Shown piece after piece: positions 12,077 through 21,851 of a DNA stretch of 64,000 bases (position 1 is its first letter; every line of letters begins with the position of its first letter). The translations under genes and the position numbers were made by a program. Source of the stretch: Ectorhizobium quercum (GTDB taxonomy: Bacteria > Pseudomonadota > Alphaproteobacteria > Rhizobiales > Rhizobiaceae); assembly GCF_026552795.1 (NCBI RefSeq), contig NZ_JANFPI010000002.1:620001-684000 (forward strand). Reading direction: 5' to 3'. Under the pieces are notes generated by a model. It had not been told where the DNA came from and did not search any database. It saw only the letters and a program-made list of their open reading frames with translations.

Positions 12077-12107
12077 TTATGTTATGAATGACAGAACGCT
12101 AACATAA
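12077..12107. promoter_or_regulatory. Candidate operator in the potD-like/rpiR divergent promoter
   Basis: TTATGTTA (12077-12084) and its exact inverse TAACATAA (12100-12107) are separated by 15 bp in the 91 bp AT-rich gap between the divergently transcribed binding protein and RpiR genes. This is a plausible dimer site for the adjacent RpiR protein. It differs from the GCAA-N6-TTGC sites of the cyclitol island, consistent with a separate regulator. Confidence 0.55.
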
Positions 12108-12131
12108 TTTAATTTTGACGCAATAATAAAC

Positions 12132-12986
12132 ATGACCGAAACCGCTGAAAACAGAGTACCCTCCCCGCTTGTGCTGCGTTTGCAGGCACTTTCCGGTGAG
12201 TTGACCAAATCGGAGGCAGTCATTGCCCAGTGGTTGACGCGAAACGAGGCAATCCTCGGCCTCGAAACCGGCGCTTCCATTGCCGCGAAGACGGGTGTCA
12301 GCGAGATCACCGTCAGCCGTTTCCTGCGCCGGCTGGGTTACAAGGGGCTTCAGGCGCTGAAGGAAGACCTCCAGACGCGCGGTGCGGCACAATTGCCGGG
12401 CGCCGATGCCTATGTCCGCCTGCTCGACGGGGAAACGGCCGCCCTGATCCGCCGCGATGCGGAGGCGGTGCTTGCCATCTCGGCCCAGGTCGCCCGCCCG
12501 GAATGGGAGGCGGCGGTGGCCGCGATCCACGCCGCCGACGAGGTTTTCGTCGCCGGCTTCCAGTCGGTGAAGGGCGTCGCGGAGGATTTCGCCCGGCGTC
12601 TTTCGATCGTCCACGAGCGCGTCCGCTTTCTGACCCCGCACGATTCCGGCCTTGCCGAATGGCTCCCCTCCGCCGATGCGCGCCGCTGTCTGGTGCTCGT
12701 CGACACCGTGCCCTATGCGCGCGAGGCGGAAGGCATCGTCCGCATGGCCGCCGGGGCGAAGATGGACGTGGTCGTCCTGACGGACGAACTCAACACCTGG
12801 GCCACGCGGCATACGCCCTTCGTTTTCTTCGTCACCAGCGCGGCCGGAGCCTTCGTCGAAAGCACCGGGCCGCTCGCCTCGCTTCTCAACCTCGTCACCC
12901 ATGCCGTCGCCGCCCGCGACCCCGAGCGCGCCAAGGCCCGCCTCGCCGCCTGGCCGGCGATGCTGCGCGAGCTGGGCCTGTTCTGA
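12132..12986 (+). CDS. MurR/RpiR family transcriptional regulator
   Basis: A 284-residue regulator. The N-terminal RpiR-type HTH covers about residues 10-85, with the typical AAKTGVSEITVSRFLRRLGY recognition region. A SIS-type effector domain follows at about 125-260. SIS domains usually bind phosphosugars, but here the divergent target is a polyamine-type ABC operon, so the effector may be something else. The gap carries a perfect 8 bp inverted repeat that it may bind. Confidence 0.9.
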   Translation: MTETAENRVPSPLVLRLQALSGELTKSEAVIAQWLTRNEAILGLETGASIAAKTGVSEITVSRFLRRLGYKGLQALKEDLQTRGAAQLPGADAYVRLLDGETAALIRRDAEAVLAISAQVARPEWEAAVAAIHAADEVFVAGFQSVKGVAEDFARRLSIVHERVRFLTPHDSGLAEWLPSADARRCLVLVDTVPYAREAEGIVRMAAGAKMDVVVLTDELNTWATRHTPFVFFVTSAAGAFVESTGPLASLLNLVTHAVAARDPERAKARLAAWPAMLRELGLF

Positions 12987-13078
12987 AACGGACCGGATCA
13001 CCGCCGCTTTCGAAACCGTGAATTCACACGGGGTGCGAAATTCCTATACTGGCCGCCCCACAATGCGGAGGACTCAGC

Positions 13079-13966
13079 ATGAGCAGACTGACAGCCAAGG
13101 ACTTTCCCCAGGAACTTCTGGAGCTTTACGACTTCTACGCCCACGGCCGGATCACCAAGCGCGAATTTCTCGACCGCGCCGGCAAGTTCGCAGTCGGCGG
13201 GGTGACGGCCGTAGCGCTTCTGAACATGCTCAGTCCGGATTATGCGCTAGCCCAGCAGATCGCCTTCACCGACCCCGACATCGTTGCCGAATACATCACC
13301 TACCCGTCGCCCAACGGGCATGGCGAGGTGCGCGGCTATCTGGTGCGCCCGGCCACAGCCGAAGGCGCCGTGCCGGGCGTGGTCGTGGTGCATGAGAACC
13401 GCGGCCTGAACCCCTATATCGAGGACGTGGCCCGCCGCGTCGCCAAGGCCGGCTTCGTGGCGCTGGCCCCCGACGGGCTGACCTCGGTCGGCGGCTATCC
13501 CGGCAACGACGAAAAGGGCCGAGAACTCCAGCGGCAGGTCGATCCGACCAAGCTGATGAACGATTTCTTCGCCGCCGTCGAATTCCTGATCGCCAGCGAC
13601 CTGACCACCGACAAGGTGGGCATCACCGGCTTCTGCTATGGTGGCGGCGTGTCGAATGCGGCGGCCGTGGCCTATCCCGAGCTTGCGGCGGCGGTGCCGT
13701 TCTACGGACGCCAGGCTCCGGTCGAAGAGGTGCCGAAGATCAACGCGCCGCTTCTTCTGCAATTCGCCGAGCACGACGCCAACGTCAATGCCGGCTGGCC
13801 TGCCTACGAGGCCGCGCTGAAGGAACACGGCAAGACCTACGAGGCCTATATCTATCCGGGCACGAACCACGGCTTCCACAACGATTCCACGCCCCGCTAC
13901 GACGAGGCGGCGGCGAAACTCGCCTGGGACCGCACCATAGACTGGTTCAAGCGCTATCTGGCCTGA
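13079..13966 (+). CDS. Dienelactone hydrolase family protein
   Basis: An alpha/beta hydrolase of 295 residues. The nucleophile Cys lies in GFCYGGG (about residue 184), the catalytic Asp near EHDANV, and the His in NHGFHND. Dienelactone hydrolase opens lactones in chlorocatechol breakdown, but many relatives act on other esters. The N-terminal 55-60 residues contain a hydrophobic stretch (about 40-58) after [11 protein letters not shown], resembling a Tat-like leader without the twin arginine, so it may be membrane-anchored or exported. The start follows GGAGG. It stands alone and is followed by a strong terminator. Confidence 0.9.
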   Translation: MSRLTAKDFPQELLELYDFYAHGRITKREFLDRAGKFAVGGVTAVALLNMLSPDYALAQQIAFTDPDIVAEYITYPSPNGHGEVRGYLVRPATAEGAVPGVVVVHENRGLNPYIEDVARRVAKAGFVALAPDGLTSVGGYPGNDEKGRELQRQVDPTKLMNDFFAAVEFLIASDLTTDKVGITGFCYGGGVSNAAAVAYPELAAAVPFYGRQAPVEEVPKINAPLLLQFAEHDANVNAGWPAYEAALKEHGKTYEAYIYPGTNHGFHNDSTPRYDEAAAKLAWDRTIDWFKRYLA

Positions 13967-13977
13967 CAAGGCTCGGC

Positions 13978-14009
13978 GGGAAAGCCCTCTCGAGGGCTTT
14001 CCCGTTTTC
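13978..14009 (+). terminator. Rho-independent terminator after the dienelactone hydrolase gene
   Basis: GGGAAAGCCCTC (13978-13989) and its exact inverse GAGGGCTTTCCC (13992-14003) form a stem of about 11 bp with a short loop, followed by GTTTTCC. It lies 11 bp after the stop codon. Confidence 0.8.
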
Positions 14010-14151
14010 CCGGCACCGTCGCGGACTTGCTTTCCATCCCGATTCTGCCAATACCCTATGACCGAAGGCGGATCGCGGCAGCCGAATGCCGTGAAACCGG
14101 AGCCGGACGCCATCCGTGCCGCCTCGCGCGCCCGGCAAAGAGGGTCAAGCC

Positions 14152-16551
14152 ATGTCATCGCACGATCATCACCACGGGCACCACCACGGGGGCACGGCGC
14201 AATCCGCCGCTCCGCCGGTGGTCGACCCGGTTTGCGGCATGCGGGTCGATCCCGAAACCGCCGCATACCGGACGGTTCATGACGGGCGGACGTTCTTTTT
14301 CTGCTCGGCCGGTTGCCGGGACAAATTCGAGGGCGATCCCGGCCGCTATGCCGCGCAGGCAGCCGGTTCCGGCGACACACCGGCCGAAAGTCACCATCAC
14401 GCCCATCACGAGACAGTTGCCGCGCCGGCGGCCGACGGCACGGTCTGGACCTGCCCGATGCACCCCGAGATCCGGCGCGACGGCCCCGGAAGCTGCCCGA
14501 TCTGCGGCATGGCGCTGGAGCCTCTGGTCGTCAGCGCCGCGACGGGGCCCAGCCCGGAACTGCGCGACATGACGCGCCGGTTCTGGATCGGGCTGGTGCT
14601 GGCCCTGCCGGTCTTCGTGCTGGAAATGGGATCGCATCTGGTTCCGGCGCTGCATCATCTGGTGCCGGCTCCCGTCTCGATCTGGATTCAACTGCTGCTG
14701 GCCACGCCGGTCGTGCTGTGGGCGGGCTGGCCCTTCTTCGAGCGCGGCTGGGCGTCCCTGAAGAACCGCAGCCTCAACATGTTCACGCTGATCGCGATGG
14801 GAACCGGCGTCGCCTGGGCCTACAGCATGGTCGCGGCGCTGGCGCCGGCCGTGTTTCCCGACGCCTTCCGCGCGGCGGACGGAACGGTGGCGGTCTATTT
14901 CGAGGCCGCCGCCGTGATCACCGTTCTCGTGCTGCTGGGACAGATTCTGGAACTGCGCGCGCGGGAACGGACATCGGGCGCGATCCGCGCCCTGCTCGAC
15001 CTAGCGCCGAAGACCGCGCGCCGGATCGGCGGGAACGGGGCCGAGGACGACATTGCCGTCGACGACGTGCGCATCGGCGACCGGCTCCGGGTTCGCCCCG
15101 GCGAAACCGTGCCGGTGGACGCGACGGTCGAGGAAGGCCGCTCCTCGCTGGACGAATCCATGATCACCGGCGAATCCATGCCCGTGACGCGCGCGGCGGG
15201 CGATCGGGTCGTCGGTGGCACGCTGAACCAGACCGGCGCGCTGGTCATCCGGGCAGATAAAATCGGCAAGGACACGATGCTCGCCCGCATCGTGCAGATG
15301 GTGGCGGATGCGCAGCGCTCGCGCGCGCCGATCCAGCGGCTGGCGGACCAGGTCTCGGGCTGGTTCGTGCCGGCCGTGGTTCTCGTGGCGCTGCTGGCTT
15401 TCGCGGCCTGGGGACTATGGGGACCGGAACCGCGCCTCGCGCATGGCCTCGTCGCCGCGGTCTCCGTGCTGATCATCGCCTGCCCCTGCGCGCTCGGCCT
15501 CGCCACGCCGATGTCGATCATGGTGGGAATCGGCAAGGGCGCCGGCGCCGGCGTGCTGATCAAGAACGCCGAGGCGCTGGAGCGGATGGAGAAGGTCGAC
15601 ACGCTGGTCGTCGACAAGACCGGCACCCTCACCGCCGGCAGGCCAGCGGTGACGAAGATCGTCGCCGCCGGAGGATTTGACGAAGACGGCGTGCTGCGCC
15701 TCGCCGCCGGTGTCGAGAAGGCCTCAGAACACCCGCTGGCGCAGGCGATCGTTACCGCTGCGGAAAGCCGGGGGCTGGCGGTTCCCGCCGTCGCCGATTT
15801 CGATTCCCCCACCGGCAAGGGCGCGCTCGGCGTCGTCGAGGGCAAGCGGATCGTGCTGGGCAACGCCGCCTTCCTGAAGGAGAACGGCGTCGATACGGCT
15901 GTGCTGGCGCAACAGGCCGACGCGCTCCGCCATGACGGGGCGAGCGCGATCTATATCGGCGTCGACCGTGAGGCGGCGGGCATCTTCGCCATCGCCGACC
16001 CCGTCAAGGAAACAACGCCCGAGGCGCTGCGCGCGCTTCAGGCCGAAGGTATCCGCATCGTCATGCTCACCGGCGACAACCGCACCACGGCCGAGGCCGT
16101 CGCCCGGCAGCTCGGCATCGACGAGGTGGAGGCGGATGTGCTGCCCGACCGCAAGAGCACCGTGGTTGCGCGGCTGAAATCCGAAGGCAGGGTGGTGGCA
16201 ATGGCCGGCGACGGGGTGAACGACGCGCCGGCGCTCGCCGCCGCCGATGTCGGCATCGCGATGGGCTCCGGCACGGACGTCGCCATCGAAAGCGCAGGCG
16301 TGACGCTGCTCAAGGGCGACCTGACCGGGATCGTCAGGGCGCGGCGGCTTTCGGAGGCGACGATGGCCAACATCCGCCAGAACCTCGTCTTCGCCTTCGT
16401 CTACAATGCCGCCGGCGTGCCAATCGCCGCCGGTGTGCTTTATCCGGTCTTCGGCCTGCTGCTGTCGCCGGTCATCGCCGCCGCGGCAATGGCGCTGTCC
16501 TCGGTCAGCGTGATCGCCAACGCGCTGAGGCTGCGCGCCGCCCGGGTGTGA
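14152..16551 (+). CDS. P1B-type metal-translocating ATPase (copper type) with YHS domain
   Basis: A 799-residue inner-membrane metal exporter. The N-terminus is His-rich ([11 protein letters not shown]) and is followed by a YHS domain (about residues 22-65, with CGM and CSAGC), a second His cluster (HHHAHH), and a heavy-metal-binding domain with CPMHPEI and CPICGM. Core motifs are intact: TGES, CPC ([11 protein letters not shown]), [15 protein letters not shown], and [13 protein letters not shown] with this N-terminal architecture fits Cu+ or Ag+ export. The ATG at 14152 is preferred over one 12 codons upstream because it follows AGAGGG. No MerR-type regulator or chaperone gene is next to it. 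Confidence 0.93.
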   Translation: MSSHDHHHGHHHGGTAQSAAPPVVDPVCGMRVDPETAAYRTVHDGRTFFFCSAGCRDKFEGDPGRYAAQAAGSGDTPAESHHHAHHETVAAPAADGTVWTCPMHPEIRRDGPGSCPICGMALEPLVVSAATGPSPELRDMTRRFWIGLVLALPVFVLEMGSHLVPALHHLVPAPVSIWIQLLLATPVVLWAGWPFFERGWASLKNRSLNMFTLIAMGTGVAWAYSMVAALAPAVFPDAFRAADGTVAVYFEAAAVITVLVLLGQILELRARERTSGAIRALLDLAPKTARRIGGNGAEDDIAVDDVRIGDRLRVRPGETVPVDATVEEGRSSLDESMITGESMPVTRAAGDRVVGGTLNQTGALVIRADKIGKDTMLARIVQMVADAQRSRAPIQRLADQVSGWFVPAVVLVALLAFAAWGLWGPEPRLAHGLVAAVSVLIIACPCALGLATPMSIMVGIGKGAGAGVLIKNAEALERMEKVDTLVVDKTGTLTAGRPAVTKIVAAGGFDEDGVLRLAAGVEKASEHPLAQAIVTAAESRGLAVPAVADFDSPTGKGALGVVEGKRIVLGNAAFLKENGVDTAVLAQQADALRHDGASAIYIGVDREAAGIFAIADPVKETTPEALRALQAEGIRIVMLTGDNRTTAEAVARQLGIDEVEADVLPDRKSTVVARLKSEGRVVAMAGDGVNDAPALAAADVGIAMGSGTDVAIESAGVTLLKGDLTGIVRARRLSEATMANIRQNLVFAFVYNAAGVPIAAGVLYPVFGLLLSPVIAAAAMALSSVSVIANALRLRAARV

Positions 16552-16605
16552 CCCGGCGGTAGCCGGCCGGCTTCATCCGCAGGTCGCCGGCAGGATGACG
16601 GAAGT

Positions 16606-17436
16606 TCAGTCCCAGCGGCGCTGGCGCTCGTTCCAAATGGTCTCGCCGACGAGGCAATCCACCGGCGCGGGGGCCTGGACGCGCACCACCATGTTGCGCG
16701 CGGGTTGCCGGCCGGCCAGCTCCAGCACCAGCTTCTGGCGCACCGCGGTCGAGAACTGGTCCCAGCTCGTCACGGGAATCGAGAAGGCGCCCGGCCCGCC
16801 GATCACGCATTCGGCATAATACCTGTCGAGATCGGGAATGGTGCCCCAGCCGACATACTGGCTGCCATTGGTCATCAGGGGCAGTCCGTTGATGGTGATC
16901 CCCCGGGCGATCGCGGCCTCCCGCGCCTCCGTCACCCCTCTTCCCTGATTGTTCGGCCCGTCGCCGGAAATATCGATGACTTGGCGCTCTCCGGAAAATC
17001 CGTTCTGCTCGAACAACCCTGCCGAAAAATCGATCGCGCCGGAAATGGACGTGCGCGAAGCGCTGGTCAGCCTGCTCGCCTCGATCTCGGCGGCGAAGGC
17101 CTCGGCCGATTCCTTGCTGTCGATCAGCCGCCAGGGGACCAGCACCGATTGCGTCCAGGCCCCGGCCCATTCGACATAGGTGACGGCCACCCGCCCCCAT
17201 CCGCCGTGCAGGATGGCGCTTTGCACCTCCGGGCTGCGAAAGGCCTCGGCATAACCGCGGCGCTGGATCATCTGCTCGTCCGGGTCGATGGAGCGGGAGG
17301 CATCGACGGCCAGCACCAGCTCGACCCCGACGCCGACATCTCCCTGCTGGGCCTGGGAAACCGTGGACGTGGCCGTGGCGACCCAGACGAGCGCCAGCAA
17401 CAGGACAAAAGTTTGAGGTGACGGATATCTGCGCAT
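16606..17436 (-). CDS. DUF1194 (von Willebrand A-like) exported protein
   Basis: A 276-residue protein of the DUF1194 family, common in Alphaproteobacteria. The first 29 residues are a signal peptide (cleavage near SQA|QQ). The mature part begins with a VWA-like fold whose metal site reads DASRS, with a second acidic element in DISGDGPNNQG. The frame is open upstream to 17601, but ATG 17436 follows GGAAG and gives a proper signal peptide. Its function is unknown; the fold suggests metal-dependent protein binding in the periplasm. It is convergent with the metal ATPase. Confidence 0.85.
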   Translation of the reverse strand: MRRYPSPQTFVLLLALVWVATATSTVSQAQQGDVGVGVELVLAVDASRSIDPDEQMIQRRGYAEAFRSPEVQSAILHGGWGRVAVTYVEWAGAWTQSVLVPWRLIDSKESAEAFAAEIEASRLTSASRTSISGAIDFSAGLFEQNGFSGERQVIDISGDGPNNQGRGVTEAREAAIARGITINGLPLMTNGSQYVGWGTIPDLDRYYAECVIGGPGAFSIPVTSWDQFSTAVRQKLVLELAGRQPARNMVVRVQAPAPVDCLVGETIWNERQRRWD

Positions 17437-17721
17437 GTTGCCATCTTCCGATAATGCGCGGAAACCGCACGTCGCGATCGCCGCAGGAAACCCACACTGC
17501 CAAGTGGTAACGGAATCATACGGCATCTTCACCGCAAGGCGGCGTCGATGAACGAAGGTCGATCCCGGTCCGTTATCGTATCGCGCATGCCAGCGCCGCA
17601 CGCGAATGCACGTCAGGCGCCAATCGTCATGATGCGGTGCGTCGCAAACGAGGTCAAGAGATGGATTGCCCTGCCTGCACGGCCGGCCTTCGGAAACGGC
17701 ATCCCGCGCGGACGGCGGGCG

Positions 17722-18504
17722 TCAGGCGCCGCGAACCGCCAGAAAAAGCTGAAACCGATAACCGTAAGGGATCGTCCCATCCTGCCCCATTAAAGGCGCG
17801 GCCAGATCGCGCAGCGCCGCCTCGGTCGCCGCCTGGCCGAGCGTCTCCACCACCGGTCGGGCGTGGGAAGACGACAGCGCCAGCCCCGTGAAGCCATCCA
17901 TCGTCAGCGGCAGCACGACGTCCTTGTAGACCGCGCGGCTGCCGGAGAAACCGGCGAGGTTCCGAAGCTCGTCCGGATAGTCCGGCCGGACATAGGCTTT
18001 CGGCCCGCCATGATGGCGCAAAAAGGCCTCGATCGCCGCAGCGGCCGGCGAATTCGCGACGTCGCGTACATATTCGACGATGGCCAGCACACCGGACGGC
18101 ACCAGCACGCGGTGCGCTTCGCGATAGAAGGCCGGACGGTCGAACCAGTGCGCGGCCGTCGCCGCGACCACCGCCCGCACGCTCGCATCGCCGGCGGGAA
18201 GTTTCTCCGCCACTCCATCGACGTAGGAAATGCGCGCATCCGTATCCGGCGCGGACCCGGCCTCGCTGCGCATTGCCGCCGAAGGTTCGACACCGACGAC
18301 CGGCACGCTTTCCGGCAGGCTCGCCGCAAGTTGCCGCGTGAAAATGCCGGTGCCGCTGCCGACATCGATCACCGGCAAGGTTATTGCGCCCGGCACGGCC
18401 GCAATGGCCCGCGACAGGGGATCGAGGATCGAAGGTGGATAATCCGGCCGGAACCGTGCATATCCGCCCGCATTGGCATCGAATCTCTGATGGGTGGAAG
18501 ACAC
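17722..18504 (-). CDS. Class I SAM-dependent methyltransferase
   Basis: A 260-residue methyltransferase of the Methyltransf_11/25 type. The SAM-binding motif I is VIDVGSGTGIFTRQLA (about residues 44-59), followed by an acidic motif (VVGVEPS) and the post-motif AHRVLVPSGVLAIVEY. The start is GTG at 18504, after GGGAGG. It lacks a membrane segment and should be cytoplasmic. The methyl acceptor cannot be inferred. It forms no clear operon: 285 bp separate it from the DUF1194 gene, a gap with no recognisable feature. Confidence 0.88.
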   Translation of the reverse strand: MSSTHQRFDANAGGYARFRPDYPPSILDPLSRAIAAVPGAITLPVIDVGSGTGIFTRQLAASLPESVPVVGVEPSAAMRSEAGSAPDTDARISYVDGVAEKLPAGDASVRAVVAATAAHWFDRPAFYREAHRVLVPSGVLAIVEYVRDVANSPAAAAIEAFLRHHGGPKAYVRPDYPDELRNLAGFSGSRAVYKDVVLPLTMDGFTGLALSSSHARPVVETLGQAATEAALRDLAAPLMGQDGTIPYGYRFQLFLAVRGA

Positions 18505-18724
18505 GGCGAGGGCCTCCCTCTGTTCGCGATTTCATCTGTCACCGCCGAACGAAGCGGCGCCCGTCCACATCGGCACGTCATATGCTCCATAGGGATGTAG
18601 CCCGGCGCCGGGCTCTTTCAATCGTTCTCGCCTCGACGCCGGCCGAAAAAGCAAGAAACGGGTGGATTCCGGCCGCGCGATCCAGCTCAATTCCCGTCAT
18701 CAGCAATCCGCATGAGGACGATCC

Positions 18725-19951
18725 GTGACGACGCCCGCCGCTTTCCTGCCAGCCGCCTTCAAGCGCCTCGGCTGGTCCAACCTTCTCGCCCAGTTTTCCG
18801 AACAGATCGCGCTCGCCGCCGCCCCGCTCGCCGCCGTGCTGCTCCTCTCCGCAAGCCCTTCCCAAACCGGCTGGCTCCAGACCGCGCAGACGCTTCCCTT
18901 CCTGCTCCTGTCGATCCCGGCAGGGCTGGTGGCCGACCGGGCCTCGCGACGGGCGCTGATGGTCGGGTCGGAAGCGCTGCGGGCTTTGTCGCTCGCAGCC
19001 ATCGTCGCGCTGCTCGTCCTCGGCGCCCTGAACCTGCCGCTGCTTGCCCTCCTCGGCTTCGCCGGCGCGATCGGCACCGTATGCTACAGCGTCGCCGCAC
19101 CGGCGCTGGTTCCCTCGCTCGTGCCACGCGCGCAGCTTGCCGATGCCAACCGCTGGCTGGAACTTGCCCGCAGCGCCGCCTATGCCGCCGGCCCCGCGCT
19201 CGGCGGCGCCCTCGTCGGCTGGACCGGCGCACCCGCGGCCTACGTACTCGCCACCGTACTCTCGCTGCTCGCCGTCCTGCTTCTGGCCGGCCTGCGCAGG
19301 GAGGAGAATGTCGTTCGGCAGAAACGCGATCTCCTGCACGATCTCCGCGAAGGCGCAGGTTTTATCCTGCGGCACGATCTCCTGCGGCCGATCCTCGTTA
19401 CCGCGATCTTCTTCAACACCGCCTGGTTCGTGTTGCAGGCGATCTACGTTGCCTATGCCGTGCAGAACCTCGGCCTGACGGCAACGCAAGTCGGCGTCAC
19501 GCTCGGCATCTCCGGGGCGGGCATGGTCTTCGGCGCGCTGGCGGCACCGGCGCTTTCGCGGCAGGTCTCCTTCGGCACGATGATCGTCCTCGGCCCCGTC
19601 GGCGGCTTCGCCGCCGCCCTGCTCATGCTGCTGACGCTGTGGCTGCCATCGATCTTTCTGGTGGCCGTCAGTTTCTTCCTGTTCGGCGCCGGACCGGTCC
19701 TCTGGACGATCTCGACCATGACCTTGCGGCAGGCGGTGACGCCGAACGCCATGCTCGGCCGCGTCTCCGCCTTCATCATGACGGTGACGTTCGGGGCAAG
19801 ACCGGTCGGCGCCGCCATCGGCGCGGCGGTCGCCGCCCATTCCGGGGTGGCCGCCTGCCTCTTCGTCGCGACGCTCGGATTCCTCGTCCAGCTTCTGGTC
19901 ATCGCCGCATCCCGCGTGCCGAAATTGCAGGACCTGCCCGAGCCGGCGTGA
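18725..19951 (+). CDS. MFS transporter (EntS/MFS_3-like)
   Basis: A 408-residue major facilitator protein with about 12 membrane helices. The loop between helices 2 and 3 has the family pattern GLVADRASRRALMVGSE. This group includes the enterobactin exporter EntS and macrolide efflux proteins, so drug or siderophore export is likely. The start codon is GTG at 18725 behind GAGGA. It is divergent from the methyltransferase and ends 13 bp before the convergent SDR gene. Confidence 0.9.
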   Translation: MTTPAAFLPAAFKRLGWSNLLAQFSEQIALAAAPLAAVLLLSASPSQTGWLQTAQTLPFLLLSIPAGLVADRASRRALMVGSEALRALSLAAIVALLVLGALNLPLLALLGFAGAIGTVCYSVAAPALVPSLVPRAQLADANRWLELARSAAYAAGPALGGALVGWTGAPAAYVLATVLSLLAVLLLAGLRREENVVRQKRDLLHDLREGAGFILRHDLLRPILVTAIFFNTAWFVLQAIYVAYAVQNLGLTATQVGVTLGISGAGMVFGALAAPALSRQVSFGTMIVLGPVGGFAAALLMLLTLWLPSIFLVAVSFFLFGAGPVLWTISTMTLRQAVTPNAMLGRVSAFIMTVTFGARPVGAAIGAAVAAHSGVAACLFVATLGFLVQLLVIAASRVPKLQDLPEPA

Positions 19952-19964
19952 AGGACGCTACCCG

Positions 19965-20726
19965 TTATCCGTTGGTGGCGAGATAACCACCATCGACCGG
20001 CAGGCTGACGCCGGTGATGAAGGAAGCCTTGTCCGACAGCAGGAACGCCACCGCCGCGCCGACCTCCTCGGGTTCCCCCAGACGGCGGATCGCCTGGGGC
20101 TCCGTGATCGCCTTCAGAAACGCCTCGGACGACCCGTCGAGCAGTTTCGACTTGATCGCATTGGGCAGGATCGCGTTGACCCGGATGCCCGCATCGCCGT
20201 TCTCGGCGGCCGCCGTCCTGGTCAGGCCGATGATCGCGTGCTTCGTGGCCGAATAGATGCCCGCGGTCGGCAGGCCGGTCACGCCGGCGACCGAGGAAAT
20301 ATTGACGATGCCGCCGCTGGCCTGCTCGCGCATGACCCGGATCGTGGCGCGCATGATGCGGAACACTGATTTCAGATTGATGTCGTTCGCCAGATCCCAG
20401 GTCTTGTCCTCGCTTTCCGCGATCGTGCCCTTGGGACCGATCCCGGCATTGTTCACGGCGAAATCGATCCGGCCGTTGATCGCCCGCGTCGTATCGATCA
20501 GCGCGTCGATATCGTCAAGCGAGGTCACGTCGACGGCCAGGAACCGGGCCGATCCGCCCTTGTCCCGGATCCCGGCGACCACGGCCTCGCCTTCGGCCTC
20601 GGCACTCGCAAGATCGCTGACTATGACGTGCGCCCCCTCCTCCGCCAGCACGGAAGCAATTCCCCTGCCGATTCCGTTGGCCGCGCCGGTCACGAAACCC
20701 ACCTTGCCCGCAAGCAATCCGCTCAT
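19965..20726 (-). CDS. SDR family NAD(P)-dependent oxidoreductase
   Basis: A 253-residue classical short-chain dehydrogenase. The cofactor motif is TGAANGIGRG, NNAG is present, the catalytic Ser is in NISSVAG, and the YxxxK motif is YSATK. The C-terminus ends with the common PVDGGYLATNG. The start at ATG 20726 sits 5 nt after AGGAGA; an upstream in-frame extension is rejected for that reason. It is divergent from an AraC regulator across 200 bp, so the regulator probably controls it. The substrate is unknown (3-oxoacyl, sugar or alcohol). Confidence 0.9.
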   Translation of the reverse strand: MSGLLAGKVGFVTGAANGIGRGIASVLAEEGAHVIVSDLASAEAEGEAVVAGIRDKGGSARFLAVDVTSLDDIDALIDTTRAINGRIDFAVNNAGIGPKGTIAESEDKTWDLANDINLKSVFRIMRATIRVMREQASGGIVNISSVAGVTGLPTAGIYSATKHAIIGLTRTAAAENGDAGIRVNAILPNAIKSKLLDGSSEAFLKAITEPQAIRRLGEPEEVGAAVAFLLSDKASFITGVSLPVDGGYLATNG

Positions 20727-20926
20727 GATATTCTCCTGTGATCTGTCCGGGTTCATAGTAAGCTCTCGCGGCCGGCAGGTGCAAGGCGTCTGCCCTGCCG
20801 GACCGTCGAGGAATCCCGCCCCCTGTCGTCGGGCCGGAACCGGGAAATGACGGCCTCGCGCCTGTTTGTGTCCTTCGAGAAAACGGGCCATAAGGTCGTA
20901 ATCACAATCCGCAGGGACGAGTTCGC

Positions 20927-21751
20927 GTGGACCATCGACAACAGACCGGAAGCGCGCAGATACCCGGCCCGGTTTCCGAAGTTTCCGTGCTGCCCATCAC
21001 CCAGGCGACGGCGGCGACCTTCACGGATCTCTTTATCGGCCTCACCTTCCTGTGCTTCATCCGCTCGGGAACGAAGCGGGTGATCTGCCCCGTCAATGGC
21101 GAGATGATCGGCGAGGAAGGGGACCTGCTCGTCTTTCCGCCCGGTTCGATGGTGACGCTGGAAAACCGCCCGCTGCCGAATGCGAGCTATCGCGCGGACG
21201 GCGTCTATTTCAGCCACGACCTCGTCGACACGGTCTTCGCCGACCAGCCGACGCGCAACGACCTGACCGGCATCCAGGTCTTGCGGGCGCCGCGCCACCG
21301 GCCATCCGAAATCCTCGATCTCATCAGGGACACGCTCGACAACGAGGCCCTGCCGCCGCCGATCCGTCAGCACCGGCTTCTCGAACCGCTGATCTGGCTG
21401 CGGCACAACGGGGTGCGTCTTCCCACGCGGGACGAAGAGCAGCCGCTGGGCAGGGTGCGGCGCCTGGTCGAAACCGATATCAGCCATCCGTGGCGCATCC
21501 CGGAGGTGGCCGGGCATTTTGCCATGAGCGAGGCGACCTTTCGCCGGTGGCTTGCGAAATCGGGGCACGCATTCTCGAAGATCCTGCTGAACACGCGCCT
21601 TGAGAAAGGCCTCGCCCTGCTGCAAACGACCGACATTCCCATTTCCCGGATCGCTCTGGAATGCGGCTTCAAGACCCCCTCCCACTTTTCCGATTCTTTC
21701 AGGAAACGGTTCGGGATAAAGCCGAAGGGCATCCGTTCGGCGGCAGATTGA
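20927..21751 (+). CDS. AraC family transcriptional regulator
   Basis: A 274-residue regulator. The N-terminal half (about 1-120) is cupin-like and probably binds the effector. The C-terminal double HTH covers about residues 170-270, with AGHFAMSEATFRRWLAKSG and the second conserved stretch ISRIALECGFKTPSHFSDSF followed by FRKRFGIKPKGIR. The start codon appears to be GTG 20927, preceded by AGGGACGAG. It is divergent from an SDR gene, its likely target. Confidence 0.88.
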   Translation: MDHRQQTGSAQIPGPVSEVSVLPITQATAATFTDLFIGLTFLCFIRSGTKRVICPVNGEMIGEEGDLLVFPPGSMVTLENRPLPNASYRADGVYFSHDLVDTVFADQPTRNDLTGIQVLRAPRHRPSEILDLIRDTLDNEALPPPIRQHRLLEPLIWLRHNGVRLPTRDEEQPLGRVRRLVETDISHPWRIPEVAGHFAMSEATFRRWLAKSGHAFSKILLNTRLEKGLALLQTTDIPISRIALECGFKTPSHFSDSFRKRFGIKPKGIRSAAD

Positions 21752-21851
21752 GCGTTTTTCGACAGTCTTTGATTGTTTGCCGGAAGCGTGGCATCCAGCC
21801 GGCGGCTATCTCTGGAGCATGATCAACGCTTCAGATGAAGGACGCTCAACC

